NCBI GenBank assembly: GCA_022393335.1
Contig: JAJEKB010000936.1
Span: 1-64,000 of the forward strand
Reading direction: 5' to 3'
Source of the DNA: Macrotrachela quadricornifera
Lineage: Eukaryota > Rotifera > Eurotatoria > Philodinida > Philodinidae
DNA length: 64,000 nucleotides
A program made the position numbers and the translations under genes. Position 1 is the stretch's first letter. Each line of letters begins with the position of its first letter. Shown here one piece after another: positions 42,493 to 55,914 of the stretch. The notes under the pieces were generated by a model. It did no database searches, was not told where the DNA came from, and saw only the letters and a program-made list of their open reading frames with translations.

Positions 42493-45400
42493 CTATTCAA
42501 TATTTTGAAATTTTGTTTGTTTTTGATTACTGCTAATTTTATTTACATTTCGATTTGTTTCCTTTCTTACACGTATAAAAAGTACACCACATAAAATAAT
42601 TAATATGATAGAAGTTAAAATTAAACCACCCATTAGAAAAAACATTAAAATTGTTGTATCACGATGATTCATAATTGCATGTTTATAATATTTTGTTGGA
42701 ATAGGTGCTAGAAAATAAAATTATATAATATAAATAAAAAAAGTAATTTTCAATAAATATACTTAATCGACGTCGAAATGCTGTTGGCCAATATTCTGAC
42801 CAAAATCCAGCTGCATCAAATCTATAATTTGTTTGTAAACTTGGATAACGATCAATAAGTAAATAAGTCATATTTTGTACTAATTGTGGTAACCAAGCTA
42901 CATTTAAACGAAGTGCATAACCAGATGGAGAATGAATTAAACCTGATGGACGTTCTAATGATGGTGGGGTATATTCACGAAGAAATCCACCTGGTGTTGG
43001 TTCTCTAGATTTATAATAAAAAACATATTAGAAAACGATTATTTTTAATAATATTTACCCATATCGTGCAAAATTAACAAATAATTGCATTGTATAATTG
43101 GACATTTCTTCATCGACATATGTAAATATTTGTCGTCGTTGAATACCATGCCATGGCATCCAATTTGATTCATTTATAAATGGTATTCCAAAAAGGTAAT
43201 CAAGTTCACTACCACGTGGTGCACCCATCCAATATGGATAAACACTTGTTAGTGAATGATAAGCAAATACATACATATATGTGGAATTAAATGTATGTCG
43301 AGCATGAAATCTTGCAGCATCAGCAACACATGATGTTGTATGCTCGTCAGAATGAAGATCTATTAAACGTTGTCTCAACATTGTTATATTATCCGGTTGA
43401 GGCCAATGAGCATATTTATATTTTATAACTGTTCCAATACCTTCTTCATCAAGATACATATCAACACTAGATTAATAAAACAAATATTCTATTCAATATA
43501 TATATATTATTTTTTTGGAGAAGTAGATATGTTTTTTGATGCTTGAAGTATTAATGGACTACAACTCCTTCTTATTTATGTTTTGATGTATTTATATTTT
43601 GAAAATAGAAAATTTATCATTGGTTAAAAAATAGTTTCTATCGTTTGAAATCTTTCTTCAAGTTGAAAAATGTTACAGATGTAACCTCTTTTCCCATTAA
43701 ACTGCATTTGTCAACAAAGTTTTCCATTGTCAAACTACGATCGTTATGAGTATCTTTGATGTCCATGATTCTTTTTCTAGAGTTAATGTACATTACTTCG
43801 ATATAATGATCGCTTTCTCTTATAATGGTAATAAAACGACGCAGAATGCAACATTATCCTGACATTTCTCGATCAATAAACATATCCTTCTTTTTCTAAT
43901 TCATAGATTTGATTGATGTAGAGAATCATTATTCTACATAAACTATTCATTAAATAAAAAATATAATCTTTGATATTTTCTATTAAATTATTTTTTTATT
44001 ACATATTATAATAATTCTTTACCTTCGTGGTAAAACATAATCTGTTTCAGCATATTCATAAGCAAATGTTTGTCTTTGAAAACTATATCGATCTTGCACA
44101 CGACGATTAATAAACATATTTAAATAAGCATGTTGATCATGTTGTGAAAGACCTCTATCAATTGTTGCTGTATTAATTGATTGTTGAGAAAAATGTATAG
44201 CACCATCATCACTTGTTGTACCTAATATAACAGATATATTTGCAAATAAACCTAAACGACGAAGTTCAATAGGACGACGTGTAAAAATTGGTCGAATAAA
44301 ATCATCTGTAAATGTATCAATTGTTGGACGCCATGGATGACCACCAAATTCATCTGGAAACTATATTTAAAACAAAAAAAATAAGTATGCACTTATTAAA
44401 TCAATTTCTCTAACCCAAATATGTGTAGCAGAATTTGTAATATCTAAACCATTTCGTTGTCTTAAACAATCAAGTAAAACATCAATATTTCTATCATTAC
44501 ATGTTAAACGTCTTGCTAAAAATCTTGCTTGTTCAAGTGGATAATGTTCATCTTCAATAATTGACCATTTACATAAATCACTTCCACTCATCATAACAGC
44601 ACGACGAAAATAAACTTTAATAAAAAAAAATTTTATTAAATAAAAAATAATAATTTTTAAATAAATTTACGAGGTGTATTTTGAGATAGTAAATGTAAAC
44701 CAATACTAGCTGCTCCTGCTTCATGACCAATAACAGTTATATTTTCCGGATCACCATTAAATTCTCTTATATTATCATAAACAAATTTTAATGCCATTCG
44801 TTGATCAAAAAGACCATAATTTCCTCGAGCATTCAATGTTTTTGTACTTAAAAATCCTGAAAATAAATAATTCAAAATAGAATTTTGATATATATATATA
44901 TATATTATATTATTTAAACCTAATGGACCAAGTCGATAATTAAATGTAACAACAACAACATTTCGTTGTGCTAAAACAAAACCATTATAAATTTGTGAAC
45001 TTCCACCAATAAAATCTCCACCATGTATAAATACAATAACAGGTAATTTAGGCATATATCGATCTGTTCGCTATATAAATAAAAATCATCTTGATTATAT
45101 TTTCAAAATAAAAAAAAGAAATTAATAAATTACATTTGGTGCAAATATATTTAAATAAAGACAATTTTCACTAAAATTTGATGGAGGAAAATGTGGAATA
45201 TATTGACGAATTTTTTCTTGTTCACTTGTTGGTTGTAAACAAGATGGACGATAATAAGTTGCATCATGTATCAAAAAATTTGTATCCCATGGATCAGGTG
45301 GTAATGGTGGCTTAATAAAACGAAAACAACATATACATACAAATTCAATTTAATTAGATAATTACTTTAAATCGATAGAGACCAACTATAAAAAAAATAA

Positions 45401-45770
45401 AAAAAAATAAAATATTTACTATAATTTTCAATTATATTTACCGGGTGGTCGAGCATATGGAATACCAAGAAAGACACTGATATATTTTGGATAGAATGAA
45501 TCTCGTGAATCAACATTATAACTTGTACCTCTTACATATCCATATTGAGTATGTCGATCAACCTTTAAAATAAAATTTAATATAAAAATAATTATTTTAG
45601 TGTTGTTTTTTTTTAAAAAAAATAAATATTTATACGTGAAAAATAGGTGGTGGACCAAATATATATGGATTAAAATGCATTTGATTTTGAATATCATAAA
45701 GAATATCATTAAAAAATGGTTGAGCAGATAGAATAATAATTAAATTTATAATAATGAAACTAAACAACAT
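42493..45770 (-). CDS. Gliotactin/neuroligin-like cholinesterase-fold adhesion protein (catalytically dead)
   Basis: Type I membrane protein expected at cell junctions. Eleven minus-strand exons: 45636-45770, 45442-45562, 45366-45385, 45134-45310, 44920-45070, 44671-44856, 44415-44614, 44023-44360, 43059-43466, 42763-43004 and 42493-42707; 730 aa. A signal peptide (about residues 1-17, hydrophobic to LSA) is followed by the alpha/beta-hydrolase fold: FLGIPYARPPVGLYRFKPPL, SENCLYLNIFAPN, IVFIHGGDFIGG, VTFNYRLGPLG, NYGLFDQRMALKFV. The nucleophile elbow reads GHEAGAAS where esterases have GESAGAAS, so Ser is Glu; the acid region reads SDDG and the catalytic His block HGxE reads RGSELDYLFG. All three triad positions are thus changed. 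One membrane span lies at about 680-703 (LMFFLMGGLILTSIILIILC) with a short basic tail. Neuroligin and gliotactin are both possible. Exon 3 is only 20 nt. Confidence 0.88.
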
Positions 45771-46698
45771 TTGTATATCGGGTGTCCTTCTATTCCGTTT
45801 TTTTTCAATGTTGAAATAGTAAGAGAGGAAAAAAAAAGAAGTTGTAAACTTTTGTCACCTGCCATTCATCGATGTTTTTATGAACATGTGCTGCTAAATT
45901 ATGATTGGTTTATTTTATTTAAATGTATTGAACTGTCAAAGATCTAAAACTGAACAGTTTGACTTATTCTATTAAATAAATATTTTGCATCTAAAAGATT
46001 GTTATTTTCTTCTATCTTCTGTTGAATGAGAAAATTATATATGATTTCGTGAGAATAAAAAATCTAAAAACAAAACTGGAAAATTAGATTTTCACATGAG
46101 ATTTTTTATTTTATTAGAAATATAATCGTCTTTAAATAAAACAGTTTGGAATGAACCTTGAATCATTTTATCTACTTATTATACTCAAACACTTTTGGAA
46201 ATATTAGCAAACAAAAACGTATAGTTCATAATAAAAATGAAATATAGTTACAACATATTATACAAGATAATCACGAGCAAAATTATTTCATAGTATATAA
46301 TGTTCTTTGTACATATAATTTAATGAATGCATGAAAAAACAATCACTTTGTGAAAAAAATCTATTTTAAGATATTCTGAAAATCTCTTATATTTGGAGAA
46401 TTTTTTCAATGTACTTCGAAAAAGTCACATGCAACGATTTTTCATATATTTTTAAAAACTCATGTATTTTAATAGATTTGATAATAAAATATAGTTGCAA
46501 TTCACTTATATAAATTCTTATGAACACATTCAAGATTCATATATATTAATTTTTACTTGATTCAACTCAAGATCTTTTTCATTCATTAAAACATTAATTT
46601 ATTAATCTAATTATAATATAATTTATTGAAAACAACTCATTTTTAATCTTATTCTTATTTCTTAAACTTTATATAATTCAAATATTTTGTTCTTTTAA
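45771..46698. other. Non-coding stretch upstream of the gliotactin-like gene
   Basis: No coding exon recognised. It should contain the promoter of the gliotactin-like gene and the 3' flank of the unknown ORF at 46699. Confidence 0.4.
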
Positions 46699-47094
46699 CT
46701 AAATAAGATATCTATTTGCCATCGTTATTTTATAGTAATCATCATAATACCATACACGATAGATTGGTATATGAAGAACATGTCCATTAGTATAATGAGA
46801 TGCTAATATAACTAAATCGTTCGTATATATAAGTCGTTCATGATGTCCACGTAAAATTCTTACACTAACTAAAATATCTTGAAATGTTTTTGAACATTTA
46901 TCTTTTTCATGAAATAAATTCAATTTAATTGATGCAAATGATTGACCGAATTGAGCAATTGGAAATGTATAACGACTTGGTGGTCGACATCCATTTATTT
47001 CTTGAATATATATAATAATAACTTCATTTCCTTGTGTTACATCAATAAGATTATCAAATGGAGAAACTAATTTCCAGTTAAGAAAACAAATCAT
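46699..47094 (-). CDS. Unrecognised 131-aa protein, single exon
   Basis: Starts MICFLNWKLVSPFDNLIDVT and ends YKITMANRYLI. Codon use (CGT/CGA Arg, GGT/GGA Gly, CAA Gln, no homopolymer runs) is like the confirmed genes here and unlike chance frames, so I take it as coding. It has four Cys, a run of beta-prone residues (EVIIIYIQEI; DILVSVRILRGHHERLIY; VLHIPIYRVWYYDDYYKI) and no clear signal peptide. I recognise no family. It could be the remaining exon of a larger gene, since no promoter or acceptor is obvious just before the ATG. Confidence 0.5.
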   Translation of the reverse strand: MICFLNWKLVSPFDNLIDVTQGNEVIIIYIQEINGCRPPSRYTFPIAQFGQSFASIKLNLFHEKDKCSKTFQDILVSVRILRGHHERLIYTNDLVILASHYTNGHVLHIPIYRVWYYDDYYKITMANRYLI

Positions 47095-48013
47095 TTCATT
47101 GAAAAAGTAAATATATGAAAGTGAATCAATTGATATAGTTACTATTAGGTCCTAATGATCTTTTTAATGAAATGATATCATCAACAGACGATAAATTTTA
47201 TATGAAAACAAGGTTGTGGTACTTAACTTTGTCCTTCATTTTGTTTTGCAATTATTACATCTTTTTATATAAATAAAAAAATTCATACTATACAATCAAA
47301 TAAAATTAATCTCCATTGGATTTTTAACCTTGAGCGATTGCAAAGAATCATCTTTTTCTTCTTTGTACCATATGTATATTCTTTATGCTGGTATCCATTA
47401 TGAGCCATATATAATGTTCAGACACTGGTGAATATCTGATTAGCAAAATTCGGATAAGCCTAAGTATTAATAAGTCTTGAAAGAAGACTTTTCTAATTTA
47501 ATTATGAACATGTAACTATTATCTTTTTACCAATGTTATAAAATGTCTGTCACTTATCATCAATTATAATATTCAAAATCGTTTGATTGTTACAAATAAC
47601 TTTTTTCAATGTCAAGTTACTTGTTGAGGTCCTATATACGTCATATATTATTTTAAAAATAAAAAACGCTCTGGAATCTTTGCTTTTACGTCATTAGCAT
47701 TAAAGAAAAATTCTTTTCTAGATTAAATCTACATTTTTATATATTAAGATTTATATTACACATTCTTTCTCATTTAATTGTATATACAAATTCAACCAAT
47801 ATATTTTATCTGAATATGTAAATACAAACATCAAATAAAACAAAAAAAATAGATGATTAAATGCATTACATAAAAACAACAAAAAATAGTTTTTTTGTTT
47901 TTAATTTATCATCAACATGGAAGAATAATAACAAAATAGTTAAACGAAAAAACAAACATATAACATTTCGGTTATTTTTCTCTCTTACATGATCATATTG
48001 CAAATAACATAGA
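47095..48013. other. Non-coding stretch between the unknown ORF and the CLC-7 gene
   Basis: No coding exon seen. The right end is the 3' flank of the CLC-7-like gene, A-rich with several short oligo(A) blocks. Confidence 0.4.
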
Positions 48014-51000
48014 TTAATTCGAAATACCAAGTTCTTCAATTGATGTATGACCTTTTTTATGTATTATACGAAATCGAGCTAAATCTTTTCGTGTAATCAT
48101 TCCAACAACTTCATTTTTATCATTAACAACAACTAAATGTCGTAATCCAAGACCTCGAAACATAGAAAATATACGTGGGAGTGTTGCATGCTTAAAAACA
48201 AATAAAATCAAATATTGATTAAATTAAAAAATAAAACTAAAATTTACATGTGAAACAGTGTAAGCTAAATACATATATGGTCTTAAATCACAATAAAGTT
48301 CACCATCTTCATTCGTTAAATGAACACTCTAAAACGGTAATAAAAAATTAATATTTAATTTAAAAAAAATTTTTAAAAAATCTTGTTTTCGTATATACAT
48401 CAATTGATGGATGACGTGGATAACTTTCACGAAAATCATCTAATGTTAAATAATCACGAAGACAATCATTTAATGAAATGAAATTCTAATACAAAAAAAT
48501 AATTTAACATATTTTTTTATATATATTTCTTATAAACTAACTCGTTTTCTTAATATTGTTATAAGTTGATGTCGTAAAATTATTCCTTGAAATGTACCAG
48601 CTCGTTCACAATTTGTCTTAAAAATATAGGTTTTTTTAAGAATATAAATAATAGAAAGAAAGAATAAGTTATTAATCATACTTCATTTGAATGATGATCA
48701 ACAACAGGAAAACCATGATGACTTTCCTTAGATAAAATGCGATAAATTTCATGAACTTTTTCCACAGTATTGAATTTAATCACTGGTGCTGACATTATAC
48801 TTCTATACAAAATAATATAAAAATAAAAAATAAATAAATATTATTTTACTTACAAAGCTGAAAGTTGTGTTGAAAATACTTCAGATTCCCATGGTAGAAA
48901 AGGCACACCTATTATATAAACATAAGATTAAACTTTTTAAAAATATATATTAATAAAACTAACTTTGTAAAGCAATATGTATATCAAAAAATCCCTTAAA
49001 TAAATAAGCATTTAATAAATAATTCTTTTTATTTTTCTTATATTCTTACTTCATTAAAATAATCACCCGTAAGTTTAGCTACTGTTAATACAATCATAAT
49101 AGGTAGACCAAGTACAATATCACCAGTAGCTTCAATTAAAATTACTGCAAGACTAATTGTCATTCGCATAATACCACCTGAATTTAAATATTAAAAAAAA
49201 TGGTTTTTTTTTATATAAAAAAAATAAATTTTACCAAGTTGTGATGCAGCTCCAAATAGAGCATATTTCCCAGGATCAAAATACTAATAACAAAAATATG
49301 GAAGATAAAATAAATAAGATAGGAAAATTATAAACTAACTCTAACTTTTGATGGAAATAATGTATGCAAACCAATTCCTACTAATCGACCCCATGAAGCA
49401 CCAATTAAAAGACTTGGAATGAAGAGACCTGAACTAACAATTATTCCATATGTCCAACAAGTCAAACAAAAATAGACAATACAAAAAATTAATAAACTCC
49501 ATGCATTATATGTTCCTAAATACAATTTATAATATGCATATTTTTGTTTCAACTTTTTTTTCTAACCTATTTCACTATGAAATAAATTTCTCACAGCTTG
49601 TTCTGGTGTACTAAAAACAATTGTTGCCATTATATTATATTGTCCATCAGGACAAAATAATTGTATCGTAGGTGAATTAAGTTCTAATTGAGTTTTAAGT
49701 GGTCGACATTCATTCATTGTTACAAATATTAATAAAAAAGCTATAACAACAGTTGTTGATGCAACAAGTAATATTTCAATAATTAATAACCAATGTTTAT
49801 TTATATAATGATGTCGAAATTTAGTTAAACGTAAATTTAATTGATTAAATAAAGCTCCACATATACCACCAAAAAAGCCCATTAGAATAAACAGAGGTAA
49901 TTCATACCACATATATGGAACATCCTAAAAGAAAAAAAAAATCAAAATTATTTTATTCGAAAATATAAAAAGATTAAAAGTTTTTTTGTACTTTAAAAAG
50001 ACCGAAATTGATTAAACCTGGTGATGATAAATCCCCAAAATGACCATCAATTGCGCTGATAACAACATTTAAAGTAAATGTTGATACCATTGATGCAAAA
50101 AACTAAATAGATAAAAAGAAATGAAGAAATTTTATTTTAAATATAAATCAATAATATTAACATACAATAAACCATGTTAATTGTTGATTAAAAAAACTAG
50201 CACCTTCTTCTAAAGCAAATAAAACACCACCAACTGGAGCACCAAAAGCTAGAAAAAGATATATATAATTAATTAACAATTTAAATTCTTTTTTTTTATT
50301 TTTACCAGCAGCAACACCAGCTGCTGCACCAGCCGATACAAAATCACGTTTATGCTTATCCGTACGAAAGTATTTAAAAATCTACAAAAACAAAAAAAAA
50401 TATTTGTATATTTTCTCTTATTTGGTCAATATTCAGTTTACATGTAAATCAAATTTCAATGAACTACTTTTTCCTTGTGAAATTCCACCAGCAATTATAG
50501 CACCTGAATGTATCCTACAAATCAAATTATTTCATAAATAATTTTCAAACGAAAAAAAAAAGTATTTCTTACATTGGCCCTTCTTTTCCAACAGCTAATC
50601 CACCAGATACAGCAAATATAACACCTAATACTTTAGCAATTAATGCTTTTAAACGAAGTACATGTGGAACAGCTACACCATTAAGATAACATTTAACTTG
50701 TGGAATACCTGAACCACGTGCAGCTGGCTTATTTAAATAAATAAATTAAGAAAAAATTTTATTTTAATCTTTTTCTTTTTTTTGTCTTTATTTTATTTAA
50801 AATATTTACCTCCCAAAGAATAAGTATACCTGATATAAGAACCAAACCCATATTAATACCAATCCATGCTAAATATGGTTTATATAAACAATGTTCAGAT
50901 AAGCATAGATCTAATTTATTTTGTACATAACTAAATTTAAATTTTGTTAAAGTTTTTACAGACATATCAACAAATACGGCAACTAATCCTGTACATATAC

Positions 51001-51323
51001 CAATTAATAACATAATTAACCATTTTAATATAATTAAACGACGTTTATGTTGATAACCTAAACGTTTTTCTTCCATATGTGATATTTCACTTTCATCACA
51101 TTCATAATCAAGTGATTCATATCGACCAGATAATAATTTTTCACCTGTAGCAAAAGTTGTATCAGAAGGTGTATTTGTACAATCATTTGTGGTAATATAT
51201 GCATTGAGAGATGTATATGTATGCTATGAAAAAGAAGATTTTTAATATATACAGAAAAAGTTCCTTTCAATCTCATACATGGCGACTACTGTCTAATAAC
51301 GGTTCATTTTCATCTTCATTCAT
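48014..51323 (-). CDS. CLCN7: CLC-7-type lysosomal 2Cl-/H+ exchanger
   Basis: Eighteen minus-strand exons, 764 aa: 51279-51323, 50810-51223, 50573-50727, 50442-50514, 50306-50381, 50166-50248, 49992-50102, 49567-49924, 49340-49515, 49235-49283, 49050-49177, 48964-48994, 48854-48908, 48682-48802, 48542-48616, 48399-48485, 48248-48328, 48014-48190. In animals CLC-7 with OSTM1 exchanges chloride for protons in late endosomes and lysosomes. N-terminal YESLDYE matches CLC-7. Selectivity motifs are intact: [23 protein letters not shown] (gating Glu) and [20 protein letters not shown] (proton Glu), later [20 protein letters not shown] and [15 protein letters not shown]. Two CBS domains close the protein ([10 protein letters not shown]...; [30 protein letters not shown]). 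Length is close to human CLC-7 (805 aa). It lies 98 bp after the DRG2 stop, and TTTTAG directly abuts its ATG. Confidence 0.95.
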
Positions 51324-51329
51324 CTAAAA
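51324..51329 (-). promoter_or_regulatory. Likely trans-splice acceptor directly abutting the CLC-7 ATG
   Basis: On the minus strand TTATGTTTTAG is followed immediately by the ATG at 51323. The DRG2 stop is only 98 bp upstream, so a cis-spliced 5' UTR exon would have to fit in that space. A spliced leader joined here would supply the whole 5' UTR. Confidence 0.6.
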
Positions 51330-51421
51330 CATAAGAATGACTTGAAAAAAAATTCTTTTCTTTTTTTTTCATAATGTTATTTTGTTGTAAAATAAAAATA
51401 AAACAACAATAACAATAATGT

Positions 51422-53420
51422 TTATTTCTTCACTAAACAAATGACATCTTCATTCTGTAAAACATGTGAAAGACCAACACGTTGCGGTGAAAATTTTACC
51501 GATGTACCCTAAATAAAAGAATTTTAAATTGATATAATTAAAAACAAAAAATTCATTTTTTTTTTCAATTATCCATGGTATTTCGTGATTATAAACAATG
51601 AATTTCTTTTACTCTCATGAGATTAGAATCAAGTCTCTAAATAATACTATAAACCCTCGAGATAGAATCGATTTTTATAAAATAAAACAAAAATAAAAAA
51701 TGAAATATTATTTTACCCAAACAAGTGCATATTTAAATTGATCAACCATTGTTCGATGAACCAGACGACACTATATCAAATAAAATAAATATAAAACAAA
51801 AATTTTAGAAAAAAAAAAAGACTTACGACATATTCAACATTTGTTCCAGATCTTATAATTAATCCTCCATCAAAATCAGGTTTTTCACCACGCTTTTTTG
51901 TATATACACGACTTAAATTTAATAATTTCCATATACTTTCAAGCATATAATCAATATTTAGTTTCATATTACAACTAAAATCAATAAATAATTAAATAAA
52001 ATAAATCAATTTTTTTTTCTTCATCTTCTTCTTATAAACCTGATAACAACTGAATTTGGTAAATGAGCAAGTCGATCAACTTCTTCAATTGATACTTGAT
52101 CAATTTTATTATAAACCTAAATAAATCAATATATATATATATATACTAATTATATTCATTTATTTATTTACATAAAGACATGGCATATAAGCACGTCGAC
52201 CAACAACTACATCAATAAATTCATCACTTGTATAATCATCTCGAAAAAGAACTTGTGCATTAAAAATTTTATATTCATGAAGAATTAAATGAATCATTTT
52301 TTCTGGACATTTTGTCATTGGTACTGTACTTGTTATATGAATACCACCGGTTTTCTTTGGCTAAGTTACATAAAATAAGATATATAATCATATCAAATTT
52401 TCACTTACATTAATACCTTAAAATATATATCTGGTTTTCGAGTATTTAATCGAATACCAACACTTTCAAGTTCCTCTTCAAGAATTTCTCTATTAAATAA
52501 AAAGTAATGATTTTAATTACTAGAAATATTTAACATAAAAATTTATGAATGAGAACAATAGTTAATGCATGATTAATTGACATCAAATATTCTTTTTTAT
52601 TTACATATTTGCTCATACTAGTTATAAAGTTAAATAATATGAAATATTTTTACCGTTGTTTGTCACCTTTTGTTGCATCTAACATCATCAAAACCATATC
52701 AGCAGTACGAGCAACTGCAATAACTTGTCGACCTCGACCTTTGCCTATTATTTGAACAGATATATTTTCTATCCGAAAAAAAAGAATTTTGAACACAAAC
52801 CTTGAGCAGCTCCTTCAATAATACCAGGCAAATCGAGTAATTGTATCTATAGTTGAATTTAAATAAATTCTTAAAATCATAACACATGCAAAATATACGT
52901 ACCTCAGCACCATTATACTAAAAATAAAATAAATATAAAATGAAAATTTTTATTTATTAAATAATTACTTCGATCACACCAGGAATACAAGTTAATGTTG
53001 TAAATTCATATGAAGCAGCAGTTGATTCTGTACGTGTAACTGTACTTAACAATGTACTTTTTCCAACTGATGGAAAACCAATAAGAGCAATACGTGCATC
53101 ACCGGATTTGACAACATCAAAACCTTCACCCTATAGAAAATTATTTATAGAAAAAAAATAAGGAAATTATTATTCATTTTTTTATTATTGGTATTATATC
53201 GAACCTTGCCAGAACCACTTTTTCCATCACCTTCGATTAATGCTTGACGAAATTTTGCTAGTTTAGCTTTAAGTAAACCCAAATGATACTCAGTTGCTAT
53301 AAAAAAAGAATTTTTTTAATTACTTAAATAATATAGTTAGTTCTATGAATTAGTACCCTTATTTTTTTGTGTTCTTGCTATTTCTCTTTCAATATCGGCA
53401 ATTTTTTCAAGAATACCCAT
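51422..53420 (-). CDS. DRG2: DRG2, developmentally regulated GTP-binding protein 2
   Basis: Cytosolic OBG-family GTPase that works with DFRP2 on translating ribosomes. Twelve minus-strand exons: 53357-53420, 53205-53296, 52969-53130, 52903-52917, 52801-52846, 52654-52744, 52417-52489, 52172-52360, 52040-52116, 51827-51974, 51717-51770 and 51422-51508; 365 aa, against 364 in human. It starts [20 protein letters not shown], which is the DRG2 rather than DRG1 form. G motifs: GFPSVGKST (P-loop), the switch [35 protein letters not shown], and a C-terminal TGS domain ([20 protein letters not shown]). Exon 4 is a 15-nt micro-exon (YNGAE) whose inclusion is needed to restore the conserved sequence. 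A TTTTTTCAG acceptor ends 39 bases before the ATG. AATAAA overlaps the stop codon. Confidence 0.96.
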
Positions 53421-53816
53421 TTCTTTTATTTTACTTTTTTTTTCTAATTAAATTTTAATCTGAAAAAATAAATATATGCTATAATGTTCAACAAAAGTTA
53501 AAATTTCTTCGAGAATTTTCTTTTATTTTTTTAAACTAAAAGAGACAACAAACATAATTTTTGTTTCGTCATGTTTATTCTTTTGCGCTTTATCACTATT
53601 TTTGTGTTATTGTTGATGATATGATGACTAATCTTCTATACAATGACCATATACGTCCTCATTCTATCGTAAGCAAGCACGTCTTTTGCTATCGAACATG
53701 ACTAAACGCTAGCTCACACTTATTCTCTTCGTGCGTGCGCATATACTCTCCACCCTCGTTTGCGTTCTTCAATCCGTTGCATTTTCTTCATTGGTTCGAA
53801 CGTTCGCTTCAAATGT

Positions 53817-53826
53817 CCTTATATGG
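53817..53826 (+). promoter_or_regulatory. CArG box (SRF site) in actin copy 2 promoter
   Basis: CCTTATATGG fits CC(A/T)6GG and lies 188 bp before the actin ATG. It is the same ten bases as in copy 1 when both are read toward the gene, in promoters that otherwise do not align by eye. Confidence 0.7.
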
Positions 53827-53899
53827 CAATACAAATAAATTCAAGCCGACGATGAATAGGAGAAGAGAGAGAAGAAACACTGCACTCGTCCGTATTTTG

Positions 53900-53907
53900 T
53901 ATATAAA
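53900..53907 (+). promoter_or_regulatory. TATA box of actin copy 2
   Basis: TATATAAA lies 107 bp before the ATG and 74 bp after the CArG box, in a moderately GC-containing context where it is less likely to be chance than elsewhere in this AT-rich window. Confidence 0.55.
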
Positions 53908-54004
53908 CCGAAACAAAGCAGCGAACTATCATCATTTCAAGCCATTCTTTTCGAAGATACACACACTCCACAACCACATTTATATTTATAACTTTTAACA
54001 ATAA

Positions 54005-55296
<1,292 letters not shown>

Positions 55297-55914
55297 ACAA
55301 AATGAATTCTTTTTTTTTCTTCGATGTGCTCAACACTGTGCGCCTGTGTGTGTATATTTTTCTTGTGTTGTATGTCGATCGTCATCAGTGTGTTTATTGT
55401 TGATAGACGTGCTTTTCTTTTTTTCTTTTATTCCATTTTGTCATTCCACACGTTTTCTTTATCATTAAATCATTCAGATGAAACATCATCCGTATAAATC
55501 TATTCTTTTATATTCTTAATTTTAAACACTAATACAGAATTTAGTAAAGCAAATTCAAAAGATTTAACATAATACAAAGGGCAAGATAATGAAATAAATA
55601 AAATTTAACTTACATGAATATTCAGTACGGTTACAGTTTCTTTGCAAAATAAATGAACTAACTGTGGTCTATTCTGTTATCTACAAATGTAAATGACAAC
55701 AATCTTTTTAAAAAAAAAATATTTTCTTTTTTTTTAGAGGTTGATTTTCGCTTGTGTTTATTAATATTATTACATCGAACGTAGCGCTTTTATCTTCTGG
55801 TTGGTAGTTAAAAGTGTACATTTAACCGAACTAATGGCGACGATGGATTTTTTTATATTATAACTAATAAACATTATTGAATTCTATTACTTCTTTTAGA
55901 TCGAACAGTTCATA
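55297..55914. other. Actin 3' UTR and promoter of the ATP synthase subunit f gene
   Basis: No coding exon. The stretch just after the actin stop is T-rich with GTGTGTG and looks like 3' UTR. A splice-acceptor-like TTCTTTTAG at 55891-55899 precedes the next gene by 15 bases. Confidence 0.45.
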
